Shown here piece after piece: positions 18,596 through 30,038 of a stretch of 64,000 nucleotides of DNA. How positions within the stretch are numbered: the first letter of the stretch is position 1; each line of letters begins with the position of its first letter. Location of the stretch: contig OY756147.1 in assembly GCA_963576785.1 (NCBI GenBank), positions 1,984,001 through 2,048,000 of the forward strand, written 5' to 3'. The notes beneath the pieces are model-generated. The model searched no databases. It was not told the DNA's origin and saw nothing but the letters and a program-made list of their open reading frames with translations. A program made the position numbers and the translations under genes. The DNA comes from Chlorophyllum brunneum (lineage: Eukaryota; Basidiomycota; Agaricomycetes; Agaricales; Agaricaceae).

Positions 18596-21544
18596 ATGGA
18601 ATCAGAGTCTCCGCCGTCAAGAACAACAATTCTCGGCTCTTTTCTCAGAGGAAGACCCAGAAACTCGTCTCAGAGCTTTGCTGCTGCAGACAACCACCCC
18701 CGAGAGCTCTCGCCTCCACCACACCCGCCCTCGCCAGCATCGCGCAACCGCCGACCACACCCCTCCGGCGCTGCTGCTGCACCTGCAACTGCTGGCCAAC
18801 TACAGCCCTCGACATCGCAGCCCCAGCAGTCTTCAGGCCTTGCGCTTTCTCAGATGCTCAGACGACGACGATCAGCAGGCAATGTCCAACAACAACAGCA
18901 GCAAAGTCAGAATCAAAATTCAAACCAGGCCCAGAACCAACAACAACAACCTCCTCAAACTCTTCCGCCGACGACACAGGCTGCGCTAACCCTTGCTGGA
19001 TATCCTACACCAGCAATGGCTACCACCGCAGCAGCAGCCAGTGGTGGTCCATCACCGGCACCACAATCACAACCACCAGCAGCGACGAACACGAGCGCAC
19101 TTACTCATCGCATCCGCCTCGTTCCCCATCTCGACTCTCGTCGTTCTCTCCGCTTCGATCCCATCGGACGAGATCTCCGCGAAGGCGACCCAGCCCTCCG
19201 CATCGGTCGCTTCACCGACCGTTCCGGATTAGGCCTCTCCGCCATCAATTCCCTCAATTCCAACAAACTCGCTTTCCGTTCAAAAGTCGTTTCTCGCGCC
19301 CATGCTGAAATCTGGGTAGAAACCGGTGGTAAATTCTTTATACGTGACACCAAGAGTAGTTCCGGCACGTTTTTGAATCATGTTAGGTTGAGTGCGGCGA
19401 ATATGGAAAGTAGACCTTTTCAGATTAAGGATGGGGATGTTTTGCAGTTGGGGGTGGATTATCAAGGAGGCGCGGAGGATATTTACAAGAGTGTGAAGAT
19501 TAGGATTGAGATTGGGAGGGAGTGGCAGGCGGGGGTTAATGCCTTCAAGTGAGTTTACGTTTTTTCGTTCGTAGATGATGATACTGATGGATATTCAGCA
19601 CAAACGCGTTCAAGAATCTTAAAGCCCTTGCGCTCCCAGGTACACCCGCACCACCAAACACTACAGGAAAAGTTAAATCACTAGGTATACCCGACTGCTG
19701 TATCTGTACGTCTGCCCCATCCCACCCCAAAACTCCGTTCTCAAGTACACACAAACACACAAACAGGTCTATTCAGCGTAACGATCCGTCAAGCACTCTT
19801 CATAGCCCCTTGTTCTCATACCTTTCACTACAAATGCATCCGACCCATTCTCGAAGCTCACCATCCAGCATTTTCATGTCCTTTGTGTAGGACATTTGCA
19901 GATTTGGAAGAAGATGTGGAAGTTGATGAAGGTAGTTGGGAAGTTGGTAGTGATCTTGATGTTGTTGGTAAGCTTGGAGGAGGAGGGGTAGGTCCGACAC
20001 AAGATGTGGTTGAGGGAGAGGGAGATGATGATAGAATGGATGTGGATGTGGATGGTGTGGGTGTTATTGGTGTTGGTGTGGGACGTCTGTCTGGAGAAGA
20101 AAGACCAGCGGTTGTACTTGAAGAACCGGAAGAAGATGAAGCTGGTGAGTGTTTATTTCGTTCTTGAGCGTTTTGTTTTCGTCATTCCTTCTCTTTGGAA
20201 TTGGCGTGGGGTTTTGGCATTGGTTTCTGGCACTCTCGTTCGCCTCACGATCCCTACACCTCTTGGGCGCTTTCGTTTTCGCGCTTTTTGTGCTCTCATT
20301 TTCATTGCCCATTGGTTTTCTGCGTTACCTCTTCCCGTTTTTTGGTTCCCCACGTTTTTCCACTCCCCGGGCATTTCCCCCCTTCGGGCTTCGGGCTTTG
20401 GGGATCACTTACTCCATCTTTCCTGCCCCTGTGTCGTCCTCTACGACATCATCTCACTTCCATATCCCCACCCCACTCTTTTTCATTTGATCCAACCAAC
20501 CACGAAGCGGGTTGACGAGCATGCCGATAACCTACCGCGGCACCGTCTCAGTGGCGATGTCAAAATTATGATCATGATCAATCATATATTGGACATTCAT
20601 CATGATTCGTTTTTTTTTCTCTGGTTGTCCCTACCCCTCCCTCGGGCTCGGGTATATTTTACGGTCTTCCATTTTTTTCCCTTCCCACCTTTGTTAGCAC
20701 CGATTTCTGCTTTTGGGCGTTTCTTCATTTGTTGCTTGATGCTTTTTTTGATGTTGCCTGTTCTCCTGCCGCCTGTTTCCGTTTTGGTCGGTGGTGGATA
20801 ATGGGGTTGTTCTGATGGTGTTCCTCTTTCGTTGGGGGATTGGTGTTCTGGGCGGAGAATCTTGAGGGGCTATGGGGCATTGTGGCTTCTTGGCGCGTGT
20901 CATTCCGTCTTTGGGATCGCATGATTCCGGTGTCGTCGGGTGTTGATGGTCAGGCGTTGATTACGCCGTTGGTGTTTGCCGTGGTCATCCGGTCCACAGG
21001 CGTCTCTTTTTGTTTTCTTTATCCTTTCACCCCGTTACTTTCAACCTTGCTACGATGTCCTCGATTCAAATCACTAACCATTGTCGCATTCTTAGACGCC
21101 ATCGCACGTAACGAAAGTCTTCGACCCTCACTATCACCCAACCTCGAAGGAGTAGGATCCGGTGAAGAAGACATTGACTCAGATATCGGCCAACATCCAC
21201 CACCATCACATGGTTTCGTACAACCCAATGCCACCGCTACTGGGACTGCTATCCCCATCAATAGCGCCAATACACCAAACAACCCTTTTGCGAGTAACGC
21301 TAGTTTGGGTGTTGGCGCTGGAGGGGCTGGTGGCGGTGGTAATGGCGGGGCATATTGGGGCAGTCCTGGAGCTGGGTCAAGCGCGTCGGCGAGAGGCGAT
21401 TCACCTATCCCGATAAATCTTGCCGGTCCAGGTCAATTTGCTGTTAGTGCTGGCGGTGGAGGCGGTGAAGATGCACAGTTAGGTGTAGTTGGGGATGGGA
21501 TTGGGATTGAAGGAGAGACGGTTAGTGGGAAGCGGAAGCGGTGA
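18596..21544 (+). CDS. dma1: FHA-RING E3 ubiquitin ligase, Dma1/Chfr-like
   Basis: Exons 18596-19548, 19599-19705, 19767-20144 and 21096-21544 give 628 residues in phase. The N-terminal ~170 residues are Ser/Pro/Gln-rich and disordered. The FHA domain (about residues 185-305) has RIGRFTDR, SKVVSRAHAEIW and SSSGTFLNHVRL, the phosphothreonine-binding residues. The RING finger (about 347-395) reads CCICLF, CSHTFHYKC and CPLCRTF. An acidic then glycine-rich tail ends in SGKRKR. FHA followed by RING is the architecture of fission yeast Dma1, budding yeast Dma1/2 and vertebrate CHFR/RNF8, which delay mitotic exit by ubiquitinating spindle-pole or septin targets. The start at 18596 gives MESESPPS; no upstream ATG competes. 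The last intron is unusually long. A damaged copy of the last exon sits at 37310-37658. Confidence 0.88.
20145..21095 (+). other. 951-nt intron of the FHA-RING gene
   Basis: The donor GGTGAGTG at 20145 and acceptor CTTAG at 21095 join the acidic tail (EEDEAG) to DAIARNESL in phase. All other introns modelled here are 45-70 nt. The interior is pyrimidine-rich on the plus strand (20170-20770). Frames of about 80-265 codons exist on both strands but are low-complexity and match nothing I recognise. Confidence 0.75.
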
Positions 21545-24530
21545 GGTGGTTAAATAATGTTGCGAATCCAATGCCAAAGAACGCCCATACACTGTCTCCT
21601 TTTTCATCTTTTATCTCTCATCAACTTCTGTGTTTTGGCCCACCTTGTTTGATTATAACTCTTTTTTTTCCTCTCGTAATTTTTTATACTTGATTTGTGA
21701 AAGTTGTTATAACATTGAACGGATGGAGTTTGTTTAGTGTACATATTCTTTAAAGAATCATAATTACCGGTCAGAGTCGGTTGTATCAACTCGTATCCGT
21801 CCAGTTTTACCATTCCTGTTCCAGGTATATCCGCTCACCTTTAGCGAGGTCTGCCGTTTCGAAGTCCCGATAGGATTTCGACCCTGGGTCTAAATGCCAA
21901 TACCAAAACGTTCTTTTATCACCATGGCCTCTGATGTACAACCCGGACAGGGTCCGACCCCGAGAGTCACTACGGAACAGAGGGAGTTCTAATGATGTTG
22001 TATCGGGGTAATAACGTCGGATGACGTCGGCTTCCTCAAGCCTAGTAACGCCCTGCATGAGATGATAAGTCTCCATTCGTGTCACATTCACTAGAGCTCA
22101 CTCTATGAAACCTCTCAATGTCAAACCTGGGCATGTCGTGGGGAGAGGACCAACATATCATTGTTCCACGCACATTCTTTATGTAGCATGGAAAACCAAA
22201 GTTGGTGCCAGACACACGAGAACCTTCTTGAAATACATGCGGGTGACTGAATAGGTATTTGCGATGATCGATGTCACCCAATTCTCGTAAGAGCTGAGGA
22301 TCCAGATCATCGTATGGAAAGGATCCGTCAAGTAAAGAGCCCCCCGCAACCTAGAACGTCCTGGCTTTGAGAAATGGGTCGAGGAGTTCCGTTCCAAAAG
22401 GCCAGGAAAGTGCTGCTGCCGAATTCGGTTGATTGGGGGCTAGAACTAGACCTGTGCATTGGAATCAGCACTGAAGTACCTCTTGGAATAAGGCCTACAT
22501 ACCGTTACTCTGTATGGAGTAGCTCTGAGCATAGTCATAGTGAGTTTGAAGGAGGTGTTGAAATAATCTGTTCCGCACAGTCTCTGTGGTGACGCAAAAT
22601 GGACCAGAACGAGCAGGGTCACTGAGGAAGTCAGAGAACGATTTATGGAAGAACGATAACCAGCCCCAAGCACACATCTCCAATTCCAACTGTATTAATA
22701 ACTCTGTGTTGTGTAGTCCTAGCGATTGTGTCGCATCGATGGGATCGGGGTTTAGATTGGGGACCCGGAGACAAACTACAGCACAGAGTTCCCCCCACAC
22801 GATCCCCACTTTGACCTCAGAGAACCTGAGCGCGTTACACAAAAGACTTCTATTTACTATCATGTGCGGCCCCGTCTCACCGAGGAGCATAAAAGAGAGG
22901 AGGAGCTGAATCGAGGGATATAATTCAATCGGTATGCGCTGTAAGATCAGGGTGTAGAATGCATCAAGCTCTGCGAACGGCTGCTTCGATCCACGCCGTG
23001 GAGTGCTGCCTAAGACTACGCGCAACAGCTCCTGAGGATCGTAGTGTGAGTCTGTTCGTCCGACAAAACGAATGACTGTCGCTGCATAGACGAAAAGTCC
23101 GTCTGCTGCAAGTACAAGTGCACGTATGTCTTGCTCCGAGGGCCAAGGACAAGACGGCGTGATGTTACGACGGCGAAGAACGTTCTGGAGGCCATTCCGG
23201 AGGTACAACTCAATCTCCTTATCAATCTCACGAGAGATAGGCAGGAACGTCGCATGGCAGAGATATTCGGCAATGGGATCCGCAAATGCTGCCTCGATTT
23301 GAGGCTCGGGACGGCTGAAGAATGCCCAGCAAAATGGTGTGTCGTGGGCGGAAACCGACCCCACCACAATTTCGATGATCTCACGCTGAGCGTCTTTGTC
23401 CGCACACTCATCGAGACCATCAGCGACAATGACCATCCGCCCAATTCCCTTCCCAGCGCTCTCTAGCTCTCGCAAGGGTCGAACGATGAGCTCCCGGAAC
23501 TGCGATCGTATTTGTTTTGTAACGAGAGTTGGATCAGTATGAATTTTCTTGTCGAGAATGTCGCGATAGTCAGGGAATTTTGTGGAGAGCTGGTATGCAA
23601 TGGAAGTGAAGAAGCGCAAGTGATCATTGCACCCATTGATTGTGAAAAAGAATGATGCCCCAAGTCGGTCGCAATCATTGAGTTTCTCTGCACAGGTCTG
23701 TGCAATAGCGGATTTTCCGACTCCAGCTGGTCCGGTCATCCGATAGATGGGGAGAACAGAGGCATTAATGAGGGCCGCTGCACCCCAATTAGTGATGTCC
23801 TCGATATGCTGTACACGAGTGCCAGGAAAGCATGAAGGGGCGTAGCGGCGACTGTTAGAGTCAAAGGATGCCTCGGAGGAGGATGATCCACGGAGGATGT
23901 CAATGCCTTGGAGACCATTAGTCGGTATCTTATAGGCATTATTGCGTTGTAAGATTGCTTAAGTGCTTACCGCTGGGTCCGTGGAAACGGATGTTCTGGT
24001 GGGTAAAGTGAGAATTGGAGACCATAAAATTCTGGGCGCCTTGGAATGTCATTTAATGGTAAAATCAGCCAAACCATGCAATGGAGGGTGGAGGCCTGTG
24101 AATACGGTGAGGTGAGGCGAGGATAAAAGGCTGGTCAACGGCCATTTGAACGATTTGATCATTGATGCACTGCACTCGCTCGTGATCACTGGACATAAAG
24201 AGCTGCTTCGCTCACACCAGTATGAAGAACGTCTCCTCCACCGCTGTGTTGATAAAAAAATGTAAGTTGGCCGTCAGTAGCAATCAGGAATGGTTGGACA
24301 GCATCTAGCCTCATGGCAAATCATAGGACTTAGGATCCTGATCGGGGGTATCTCCGGATTTCCTCATTTGAATGGACGATTGTTACTACTTCCTCATCAG
24401 ACATAAAGAGCTGTGTACCTCTGCATGGGCTATGAAGATCTTCCCTTTCGTGTTGATATAATTCATAACAACCAGTACGGTTGTGTTGCAACCATATAAA
24501 TGAGACAAAATCATTCGAGGTGATTTGCAG
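21169..24530. repeat. Source segment of the 3-kb duplication
   Basis: This stretch (last part of FHA-RING exon 4, the NACHT-2 gene and its upstream flank) recurs at 37310-40338. Homology begins within coding sequence at the gactc/gatatcgg block and ends at the cag following attcgaggtgatt. The duplicate carries a 0.6-kb deletion inside NACHT and an extra ~0.34 kb near 39790-40130. Confidence 0.85.
21807..24052 (-). pseudogene. NACHT-domain NLR-like gene (NACHT-2), stop near C-terminus
   Basis: Exons on the minus strand: 24052-23971, 23906-22503, 22451-22102 and 22052-21807 (693 codons in phase). Exon 1 is MTFQGAQNFMVSNSHFT. Exon 2 holds GIDILRGSSSSEASFD, Walker A TGPAGVGKSAIAQ, Walker B VIVADGLDECADK and FFSRPEPQIEAAF. 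The end of exon 2 and exon 3 carry WGWLSFFHKSFSDFL and SAAALSWPFGTE. Exon 4 is a conserved tail (LYIRGHGDKRTFWYW). One in-frame TAG at 22353-22351 replaces a Glu codon present in the duplicate and would remove about 165 residues. The product may be a ~528-residue truncated protein or the gene may be dead. There are no C-terminal repeats as in classical NLRs. Confidence 0.82.
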
Positions 24531-24721
24531 CGACACCACGATATGTTTTCTGCCCCTGGATACATGCAAGCTTATAATTTTGAAGTATTGATACATGATC
24601 GTAAATTATAGTGACAAAAATCATTCAGCTACAGTACACTGAAGTGTCGTAAAAGACAGAGGCCAGTGGCTGGTCTGTCGCCGGGAACACCCAAACATTA
24701 ACCGTTCACCCCACGGCCATC
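24053..24721. other. NACHT-2 upstream region, duplicated downstream
   Basis: Noncoding spacer between NACHT-2 and the end of NACHT-3. The blocks 24100-24320 and 24340-24530 recur near 39600-39840 and 40140-40338, so this flank travelled with the duplication. I see no gene; the ~88-codon frame at 24596-24330 is poorly conserved between copies. Confidence 0.6.
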
Positions 24722-27015
24722 TTACTCGATCTCGACCCACGAATCAAAGTTCTCCTCTCGATATGCCCTCTCGCCTGCCTCCAACTCAACCGCCTCAAAC
24801 TCTCGATAGTATCGTGCTTCAATATTCAATTCCCAGTACCAATAAATCTCCCTGCCCCCACGCCCTTGGACATACAACCTAGACTGTGATTGACCCCAAG
24901 ATTTATTACCGAAGAAGGACTGGAATCAAGACTTCAGGTGCGGAAAATAAGGTTGAATGATCTTGAATTTCTCGAGTTTATCGACGTACTGGAAGGTTAT
25001 ATTAGAAATGAACCATGTTTTCGGAGGCGATGAATACCTGATAGAATCCGGTGACATTAAAATTATGAAATTTTGCTGGTGAGATATGACCCAAAAATGC
25101 ATGTTGGGTGCTTCTAGCCAAGCAAGGACAATTGAGGAAAGGGAAAGATGAGTTGCGACCCCTTCGAAACATCAGGGAAGACGCATTGCAGAGACCTTTG
25201 CGATAATCGAGGCCTGTCAGTCTCTCGAGCAATTGGTGGCCGATATTAGGGCAAAGGGACCAAATGTGGAATAGGTTTCCTTCCACGGCCATCATCGACC
25301 GAGAAAGAAGTATGAATCAACCAGCTCGTTCCCATGCGCCCAGGGAAGGGTTGTTGTGAAGCTGGACACAGAAGGCGACAAAGCTAAACCTGCCGGTAAA
25401 CAAATGTCAGGAGCAATACTCGGTACGGTTGCCCCATTTTCAGAGCTTACCTGAGCCTTCAAAGCAATAGTTTTGCGCCATTGTAGAGTGGAGTTGAAGG
25501 TAATGTCGGAATAGACTTTCGTATACTGTCTGCGTCTTCACACAATATGTGCCAGAGCGAGTCGAGTCACCAAGAAAATCATAGAAGGATCTATGATAGA
25601 ATGCGAGCAGTCCTCCGAGCCCTTGTATCCACGGCATTAGTTGACGGAAATTTTCTCCATTCACATGGTAGAAGGGGGACGTAATGTCAAGGGCACTTGA
25701 GCTGTGGAACTGGAAAGGTTCACCTTCCTGATAGGAGAGCACGGCATGGAGCTCATTCATCATGAGTCTGAGTTTCATTTCGGAGAATTGAAGTACGTTA
25801 GCCAGGCTGATGACGCGCCAGGTAATTCCATTCACCGAGGAGCATATTGGAAAAAAGGAGTTGAATGGAGGAAAGGAGGTCCTGTGGTATGCGCTCCAGG
25901 ATGAGTGAATAGAATGCATCGAGTTCTGCAAATGGTCGATGCAATACAGGGACAGTGCCATGGCTGTCACGACGTGATGAAATATCAAGAACCGCCCGTA
26001 GAAGCTTGTCCGGCTCACGGAATGAACCATCTTGGTTCATGAACCGGAGGACAGTGGCCGCATAGATAAACAATCCGTCTGATGCCTCTACAAGCGCCTT
26101 CACATCACGTTCGGCGGGCCAAGCCTGCCGCGTGGTTATGTTGCGATGGCGGAGGATATTCTGGAGCCCATCGCGGAGGTAGAGTTCAATTTCGCCGTTA
26201 ATCTCGCGAGAAATGGGGAGAAAGACGACGTTACAGACTGGAGAAATGATAGCCTTGGTGAATGTAGCTTCGATATGGGGCTCAGGACGACTGAAGAACG
26301 CCCAGCAGAATGGTGTAGTCTTGTCCTTGGCGGATGCTGCAATGATCTCGATGATCTCGCACTGCGCATTCTTGTCTGCGCACTCATCTAACCCATCGAT
26401 AATAACAGCCCTTCGTCTTATCCCCTTCCCGGTAGCTTCCAACACTTGCAGCGGCTCGACGATTAATCCTCGGAACTGCGATGCCATCGTTTTACTGACA
26501 AGGGTCTTATCAGCACAAACTTTCTCGTCAACAACACGACGATATTCGGGGAACCCAATGGCAAGTTGGTAGGCGAGGGAAGGAAAGAAAGATCTGTAGT
26601 CATCACGGCCGTTGATGGAGAAGAAGTATGCAGCTCCAAGAAAGCCCTGTTCTTTGAGCCTCTCTGCGCATGTCTGGGCAAGGGCAGATTTGCCCACACC
26701 TCCGGGTCCTTTCATCCAGTTGACAGGCAGCCAGGGTCCACCAGGAGATGGAAGGGCCCAATGCATGATATCTTGGATGTGTTGCTCACGAGTCCCAGGA
26801 AAGCAGGAAGGAGCGTAGCGACGGGCATTGGAGTCCACTGCGGCCTCCGGACAAGATGAATTACAGAGGATATCGATGCCTGAAAAGTAATGATCACTGG
26901 CTCTACATTTGTGTGCATCGCTAGACCTACCGCTGGACCCATTGAAGTTGTGGGTGTTTTCGGTAAACTGGCCATTATTAATCATGAAGTTCTGTGCATT
27001 TTCGAGTAAAGGCAT
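24722..27015 (-). pseudogene. NACHT-domain NLR-like gene (NACHT-3), frameshifted
   Basis: The start MPLLENAQNFMINNGQFTEN at 27015 leads through a 50-odd-nt intron that happens to be open, to GIDILCNSSC. A complete NACHT core follows: GPGGVGKSALAQ (Walker A), AVIIDGLDECADK (Walker B), FFSRPEPHIEATF. The frame breaks at about 25830, where MLLGEWNYLARHQPG runs to a stop while the family sequence (SLANVLQFSEMKLRL) continues one base out of register. An exon join near 25450 follows, then further shifts near 25290. The conserved tail reappears at 24960-24722 (GREIYWYWELNIEARYYREF) and ends at TAA 24722. A protein of about 390 residues ending after the NACHT domain could still be made. This copy is the most diverged of the minus-strand set. 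Confidence 0.8.
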
Positions 27016-27900
27016 ACGAGGTAATGGAGGTTGAGGTTGAGTCCCTGTGTTTACACAGCTATATTCACCCCGTGATCATTATTTGGGCGTCATTTCAGTA
27101 ACACCCTTCGGTTGTCTGTTCAGTGACTTAACGAGAATACCGGCCTGCTAGTACGTACGCCGACAGTACTTTGCGGCAAGTCCCATCAAGTTCCAGCTTC
27201 TTAGAATTCGGCACTCATACACTTTACGGGCTCATACCTTTTCTTGAGGTCCATCAGGCCCACCAGAGTTGCGCGTGGTGGGGCATATAGGGAGAGTCCT
27301 GCGGTCAGCTGCGTTCATGTTTCCCTGGTGATACTATCTCTTGGAACCTCATCAGTCCAGATGGAGAGCTAGTGGAGATTGTGTTGATGGATAGCTGGGT
27401 GCAGATGCAGACGCGAAATTGTTAGAGAGAAGTGGGGCAGTGAAATGGTTGGGTGAAGTCATCGGACTGGATGCCAAACAAATGTTCATGCTCTCTCCTC
27501 TTTTCGAAGTTTTAATATCCCTTTTGATCTCCCTTTCGCTCATTTGTTGTTTGACCACAACACTTGGCTTGTTAGAAGTATTACACCGTAGGATAGATTA
27601 AAATCGTCTAGTGTACTCATTCTTTCAAGGATCATAGGACAAAGTCAGCATCTCGTTACTTCCTCTTCTCTGGCTTCATCCTCTGACTCCTCTGATTCTG
27701 CCTCCTCTTCGTCCACGTTTCCCATTCTGCCTCCCGGTAATTTTTTTCACCTTCGGCTGGATCTACCGTTTCGAACTCCCGGTAGAACGCCGACTCTGGG
27801 TCCAAATACCAATACCAAAACGTTCTTTTATCACCATGGCCTCTGATGTACAACCCAGACAGGGTCCGACCCCGAGAGTCACTACGGAACAGAGGGAGTT
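27016..27900. other. Spacer with frameshifted NACHT tail
   Basis: 27853-27656 encodes, on the minus strand, the conserved tail (YIRGHGDKRTFWYWYLDPES) of NACHT-4, now disconnected from it by a ~10-bp deletion at about 27930. The rest (27016-27640) shows no gene. Confidence 0.65.
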
Positions 27901-29661
27901 CTAATGATGTTGAATCAGGGTAATAACGTCGGCTTCCTCAAGCCTAGTAATGCCCTGCATGAGATGATAAGTCTCCATTCGTATCACATTCACTAGAGCT
28001 CACCCTATGAAACCTCTCAATATGAAACCTGGCCACGCGGAAGGGAGAGGACCAACATATCATTGTTCCACGCACATTCTTTATGTAGCATGGAAAACCA
28101 AAGTTGGTGCCAGACACACAAGAACCTTCTCGGAATACATACGGGTGACTGAACAGGTATTTGCGATGATCGATGTCACCCAATTCTCGTAAGAGCTGAG
28201 GATCCAGATCATCGTATGGAAAGAATCCGTCAAGTAACGAGCCCCCCACAAGTTCGAATGTCGTGGCTTTGAGAAATGAATCGAGGACTTCCGTTCTAAA
28301 AGGCCAGGAAAGCGCCGCTGCCGAAATCGGCTGACTGGGGGCCAGAACCAGACCTGTGCATTGGAATCAGCACTGAAGTACCTCTTGGAATAAGGCCCAC
28401 ATACAGTTACTTTGTATGGAGTAGCTCTGCGCATAGTCAAAGTGAGTTTGAAGGAGGCGTTGAAATAATCTGTTCCGCACGGTCCCGGTGGTGACGCAAA
28501 ATGGACCAGAACGAGCAGAGTCACGGCGGAAGTCATAGAACGATTTATGGTAGAACGATAACCAACCCCAAGCACACAGCTCCAATTCCAACCGTGTTAA
28601 CAAGTCTGGGTCGTGCAGTCCTAGATATTGTGTCGCACCGATGAGATCCGCGTTTAGATTGGGGACCCGAAGACCGACTACGGCAAGGAGTTCGCTGCAC
28701 ACGATCCTTATCTTGAACTCAGAGAAACTGAGCGCATTGCTTATTTCCCTCAATGCGCTTTCGTGGGGGTCATTCAAGACAATGAAAGAGAAAAGAAAGG
28801 CCGCTTCGAGCCATGAACGTCGCATGGCAGAGATATTCGGCAATGGGATCCGCAAATGCTGCCTCGCATGGCAGAGATATTCGGCAATGGGATCCGCAAA
28901 TGCTGCCTCGATTTGAGGCTCGGGACGGCTGAAGAATGCCCAGCAAAATGGCGTGTCGTGGGCGGAAACCGACCCCACCACAATTTCGATGATTTCACGC
29001 TGAGCGTCTTTGTCCGCACACTCATCGAGACCATCAACGACAATGACCATCCGCCCAATCCCCTTCCCAGCGTTCTCCAGTTCTCGCAAGGGCCGAACGA
29101 TGAGCTCCCGGAATTGCGATCGCATTTGTTTTGTGACGAGAGTTGGATCGGTATGCACTTTCTCGTCAAGAAGGTCGCGATAATCGTGGAATCTTGTGGA
29201 GAGTTGATACGCGATGGCAGTGAAGAAGCGCAAGTGATCATTACATCCCCTGATTGTGAAAAAGAACGATGCCCCGAGTCTGTCGCAATCATTGAGTTTC
29301 TCTGCACAGGTCTGTGCAATAGCGGATTTTCCAACTCCAGCGGGTCCTGTCATCCGGTAGATGGGGAGAACAGGGTCGCCGACGAGGGCAGGAGCACCCC
29401 AATTAGTGATGTCCTCGATATGCTGTACACGAGTGCCAGGAAAGCATGAAGGGGCGTAGCGGCGACTGTTAGAGTCAAAGGATGCCTCAGGGGCGGATGA
29501 TTCACGGAGGATGTCAATGCCTTGGAGACCGTTAGTCTTCTCCTCTTAGACATCATTGGGTGATGGCACTACTTGCCGCTGGGACCAGGAAAATGGATGT
29601 TGTGGTTGGTAAAGTGGGGGTTGGAGAGCACAAAATTCTGCGCATGTTGAAATGCGTACAT
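27901..29661 (-). CDS. NACHT-domain NLR-like protein (NACHT-4), internally deleted
   Basis: Exons 29661-29577, 29520-28405, 28353-28004 and 27954-27901 give an uninterrupted 534-residue frame. Exon 1 is MYAFQHAQNFVLSNPHFTNH. Walker A TGPAGVGKSAIAQ and Walker B VIVVDGLDECADK are intact. After EAAFADPIAEYLCHA the copy has lost roughly 120 residues found in NACHT-2 (TFLPISREID to about DAFYTLILQRIP). A tandemly duplicated 44-bp block (28823-28866, 28867-28910) is read in a second frame at the joint, after which family sequence resumes (LNDPHESALREISNAL). The first intron has a GC donor (GGCAAGT) where paralogs have GTAAG. A ~10-bp deletion in the last exon gives an early TAG at 27903-27901. It may be expressed but is probably degenerating. 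Confidence 0.7.
28823..28910. repeat. Tandem duplication of 44 bp inside NACHT-4
   Basis: Two adjacent identical 44-bp units starting catggcagagatattcggc mark the repair scar of the internal deletion. In NACHT-2 this block occurs once (about 23253-23296). Confidence 0.93.
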
Positions 29662-29874
29662 TGAATGAGGAACCAAAACAATGGGAAGCGGAGGCTGGCG
29701 AGGTGGTGGGGCGAAGGTGGAAGATTCATGCCAGGTGTGCGAACAGTACCCATGATCCTGATCGGATTATTGGTGTGACTTTGAACCTGTGAATGAGGAT
29801 GGAAAATGGAATGACCCCAATATTCGAACATAGCGATGAGCCCTGACTGGTATAAGATGGTGGATACTCCTTTA

Positions 29875-30038
29875 CAGCGGTGCGAGCCAATTTTTTTCTA
29901 AAACCGGCCAGTTTTGATGATACAGTAACATTTCGCAATAAAAGCAAGATATATCCACAAATATCACGCACTATGATATGAGACTACCACCGTTCGAAAG
30001 AGCACAAAAATGTGAATCTAACAGTATAAAATTTAGAT
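29875..30038 (+). repeat. Left terminal inverted repeat
   Basis: Begins cagcggtgcgagccaattt and pairs with the reverse complement of about 30768-30936, including the internal blocks tttcgcaataaaa and ttcgaaagagcacaaaaa. Confidence 0.78.

Noticed and set aside
20004..20801. 265-codon frame over the long intron
   Set aside because: It begins inside exon 3 out of frame and runs through low-complexity intron sequence.
24330..24596. 88-codon frame upstream of NACHT-2, with a counterpart near 40140-40330
   Set aside because: The match is due to the segmental duplication; the reading frame is not preserved in the copy.
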